Part shown: in pieces, positions 62,501-64,000 of the stretch | Layout: every line of letters starts with the position of its first letter | Numbering within the stretch: the stretch's first letter is position 1 | Assembly (NCBI RefSeq): GCF_021155775.2 | Contig: NC_060237.1 | Coordinates: forward strand, 9,635,832-9,699,831 | Length of the DNA stretch: 64,000 nucleotides | Reading direction: 5' to 3' | From: Neodiprion pinetum | Lineage: Eukaryota > Arthropoda > Insecta > Hymenoptera > Diprionidae | Made by a program: the position numbers and the translations under genes | The notes under the pieces: generated by a model | Databases searched by the model: none | Told to the model about the DNA's origin: nothing | What the model saw: the letters and a program-made list of their open reading frames with translations, nothing else

Positions 62501-64000
62501 TGCCGCCGCTGAGTGGCGGACCAGATATCGCGTCAAGTTTGTTAGCTCGTTTGTCGCCTGTTGTAAAATACGTTAAAATATGTAGAGTGCGTATAATGAA
62601 GGTATGTATTATTAACGACCCTCTATATGTATACCCACATCGGCTGGGCGGGACCGTGCGTAACGCCGAAATGTACGCATGTACGTACGTATCGTGGGAA
62701 GGGTTGAAGCGTGCGGGGGAGAAACGACGTAACGCAGCGTAATAAACCAGATATTAAGCACCCGGGGTCGTTCGTTGACGATGCTCCATGTTCCATGCCG
62801 TGCAAAACGCTATTCACCGTACACACGAAAGCGTTGCAAAGGTGCCAGAATTGCACGAAATTGGTAAAAAAATAAATAAATAAAATAAATACATTTCGGA
62901 AGTATCATGTCATCTGGAATTTTTGAATGTAGAGAGAATATATTCATGACTTGCCGTATACCATGCGCAGAATATAAAAATCTTCTCTTTGAGACCACGA
63001 ATGAGGTGAAAATCCTTTCAATTCGAAATGTTTCGGAATATTTCAAAAATTCACACGCGTCTCATACTTCCTCGTACATACTTCACTGAGAAAGTTGAAA
63101 AAAAAAAAAAAAACGTGACAGAATACGGACAATGAAAAGTATCGATTAACCTTTTAATTGGTACAAATGTTCCTTCAATTTGGCACGTGACGCGTGTATT
63201 GTTGGGGAGTAAATGTCAAGGGTTGGAAGTGGTAGTCATAAATCAGTTGCAATGAGCGAAAACTTTTATAACGGATGAGGGGATGCCCAACATGGCGGAA
63301 CGAATAGCTTGATAATTCTCGGTTCACCGTTTATGTTTTCGCTTCGAATATCGCGCTTCTTTTACTTGTGACAGGTATCTCCTTGTTCCTTGTGTTTTGG
63401 CTTCTAAAAATTTTTAAAGAACCCTTGACAGTGCACTTCGTGTGCTGGAATACGCTTTACGGGGGCAGAAAATTTCTGTTGCATATACTACTTTGGGATC
63501 TGGCGCACTTTTTTTGTTGGCGTTACTACAAATTTGTAACTACAACTTTTTGCCGAGGTAAATTTAACTGTCGATATAGTAACTTGGATCACTTGGAAAA
63601 CTGTTTTAGTCCTCTATTTTGCCACCGAGGTAGTGAATCCAACAGTATTTTTTTCCGTTTAATCGTTACAAGATGAAATCGAATATGGAAGTGACGGGGT
63701 GGAATGCCCCATACACGCAGTGTAACATGAAATTTCGAGGAGAGAAGGAGCGACGTTGCAATTAGTATGATTCAATATTAGTGGCGTGAAATTGTATACG
63801 GGAGTTTAGGCGGATGTTTGAATTATGTAAGACGGCCTAGGCCCCGCCAGGAGCAGCAGGAGCAAGACGACGGTGGTAAACGTAATATCCAGATTTGATG
63901 ATGAAATTTACTAGGTAAAGCAGGGCTAAAGTAACAAATCTGTACCGTATCTCCGGGGATTCCGCGCAACCTACCTGCGGGATGGAAAGAAAAAAGGGAA
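59575..64000. other. No gene recognised; simple repeats
   Basis: A T14 run with pyrimidine-rich flank lies at 62400-62482, an AAAT-type repeat at about 62866-62890 and A16 at 63098-63113. The 102-codon plus-strand frame at 63368-63676 is unusually rich in Cys, Trp and Phe but matches no family that I know. A TATATAA-like phrase (TTTATATAAGCACG) occurs at about 60655, with no gene visible after it. The sequence runs past the window end without a recognised feature. Confidence 0.55.

Noticed and set aside
1..64000. CRISPR array, prokaryotic operon, rRNA genes
   Set aside because: No regular direct repeats with unique spacers, no dense same-strand long frames and no rRNA-like sequence; the window is eukaryotic in character.

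Overview
This window looks like an intergenic or deep-intronic stretch of an insect nuclear genome. It is AT-rich with long homopolymers and microsatellites, but CpG is not visibly depleted. Its open frames are short and mostly random. There is one short (CCTAA)3 tract, the telomere-type unit of many insects, and many small inverted-repeat elements. An insect is a reasonable reading. Hymenoptera (sawfly-like) is my guess only, from base composition, repeat style and one possible odorant-receptor-like fragment. I see no bacterial operons, rRNA, tRNA or CRISPR array, and no complete recognisable protein-coding gene.

Layout. 1-5.5 kb: no gene. 5.5-9.0 kb: repeat-rich, with a TA-flanked 144-bp MITE (5523-5666), a repeat built of palindromic modules (5673-6444) and a 1.69-kb composite element (7258-8951). 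That element has perfect 14-bp terminal inverted repeats and a 5-bp target duplication, and it sits in a small tandem array. It contains two direct copies of a ~380-bp unit around a foldback. 10.5-13.8 kb: a divergent ~210-bp direct repeat carrying a splice-donor-like site in each copy, a ~236-bp long hairpin (12424-12659), a second copy of the palindromic module and a ~128-bp two-unit tandem repeat. 16.4-16.9 kb: a ~518-bp palindromic repeat with periodic internal units.

17-27 kb: mostly plain sequence with microsatellites and two protein-like short open frames. 27.0-27.7 kb, minus strand: two open segments that join in frame across a 135-nt intron with consensus splice ends; the product resembles the N-terminal part of insect odorant receptors (7tm_6). 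This is the best coding candidate, but it looks incomplete. 33.3 kb: a Tc1/mariner-like MITE. 34-60 kb: no gene recognised, with a few GC-rich islands (about 34.3, 40.1, 45.3, 54.6 and 59.3 kb) that could hold regulatory DNA or untranslated first exons. 60-64 kb: nothing recognised.

No set of genes can be seen working together here. The interest lies in the repeat architecture (composite element, foldbacks, hairpin) and in the possible chemoreceptor fragment.
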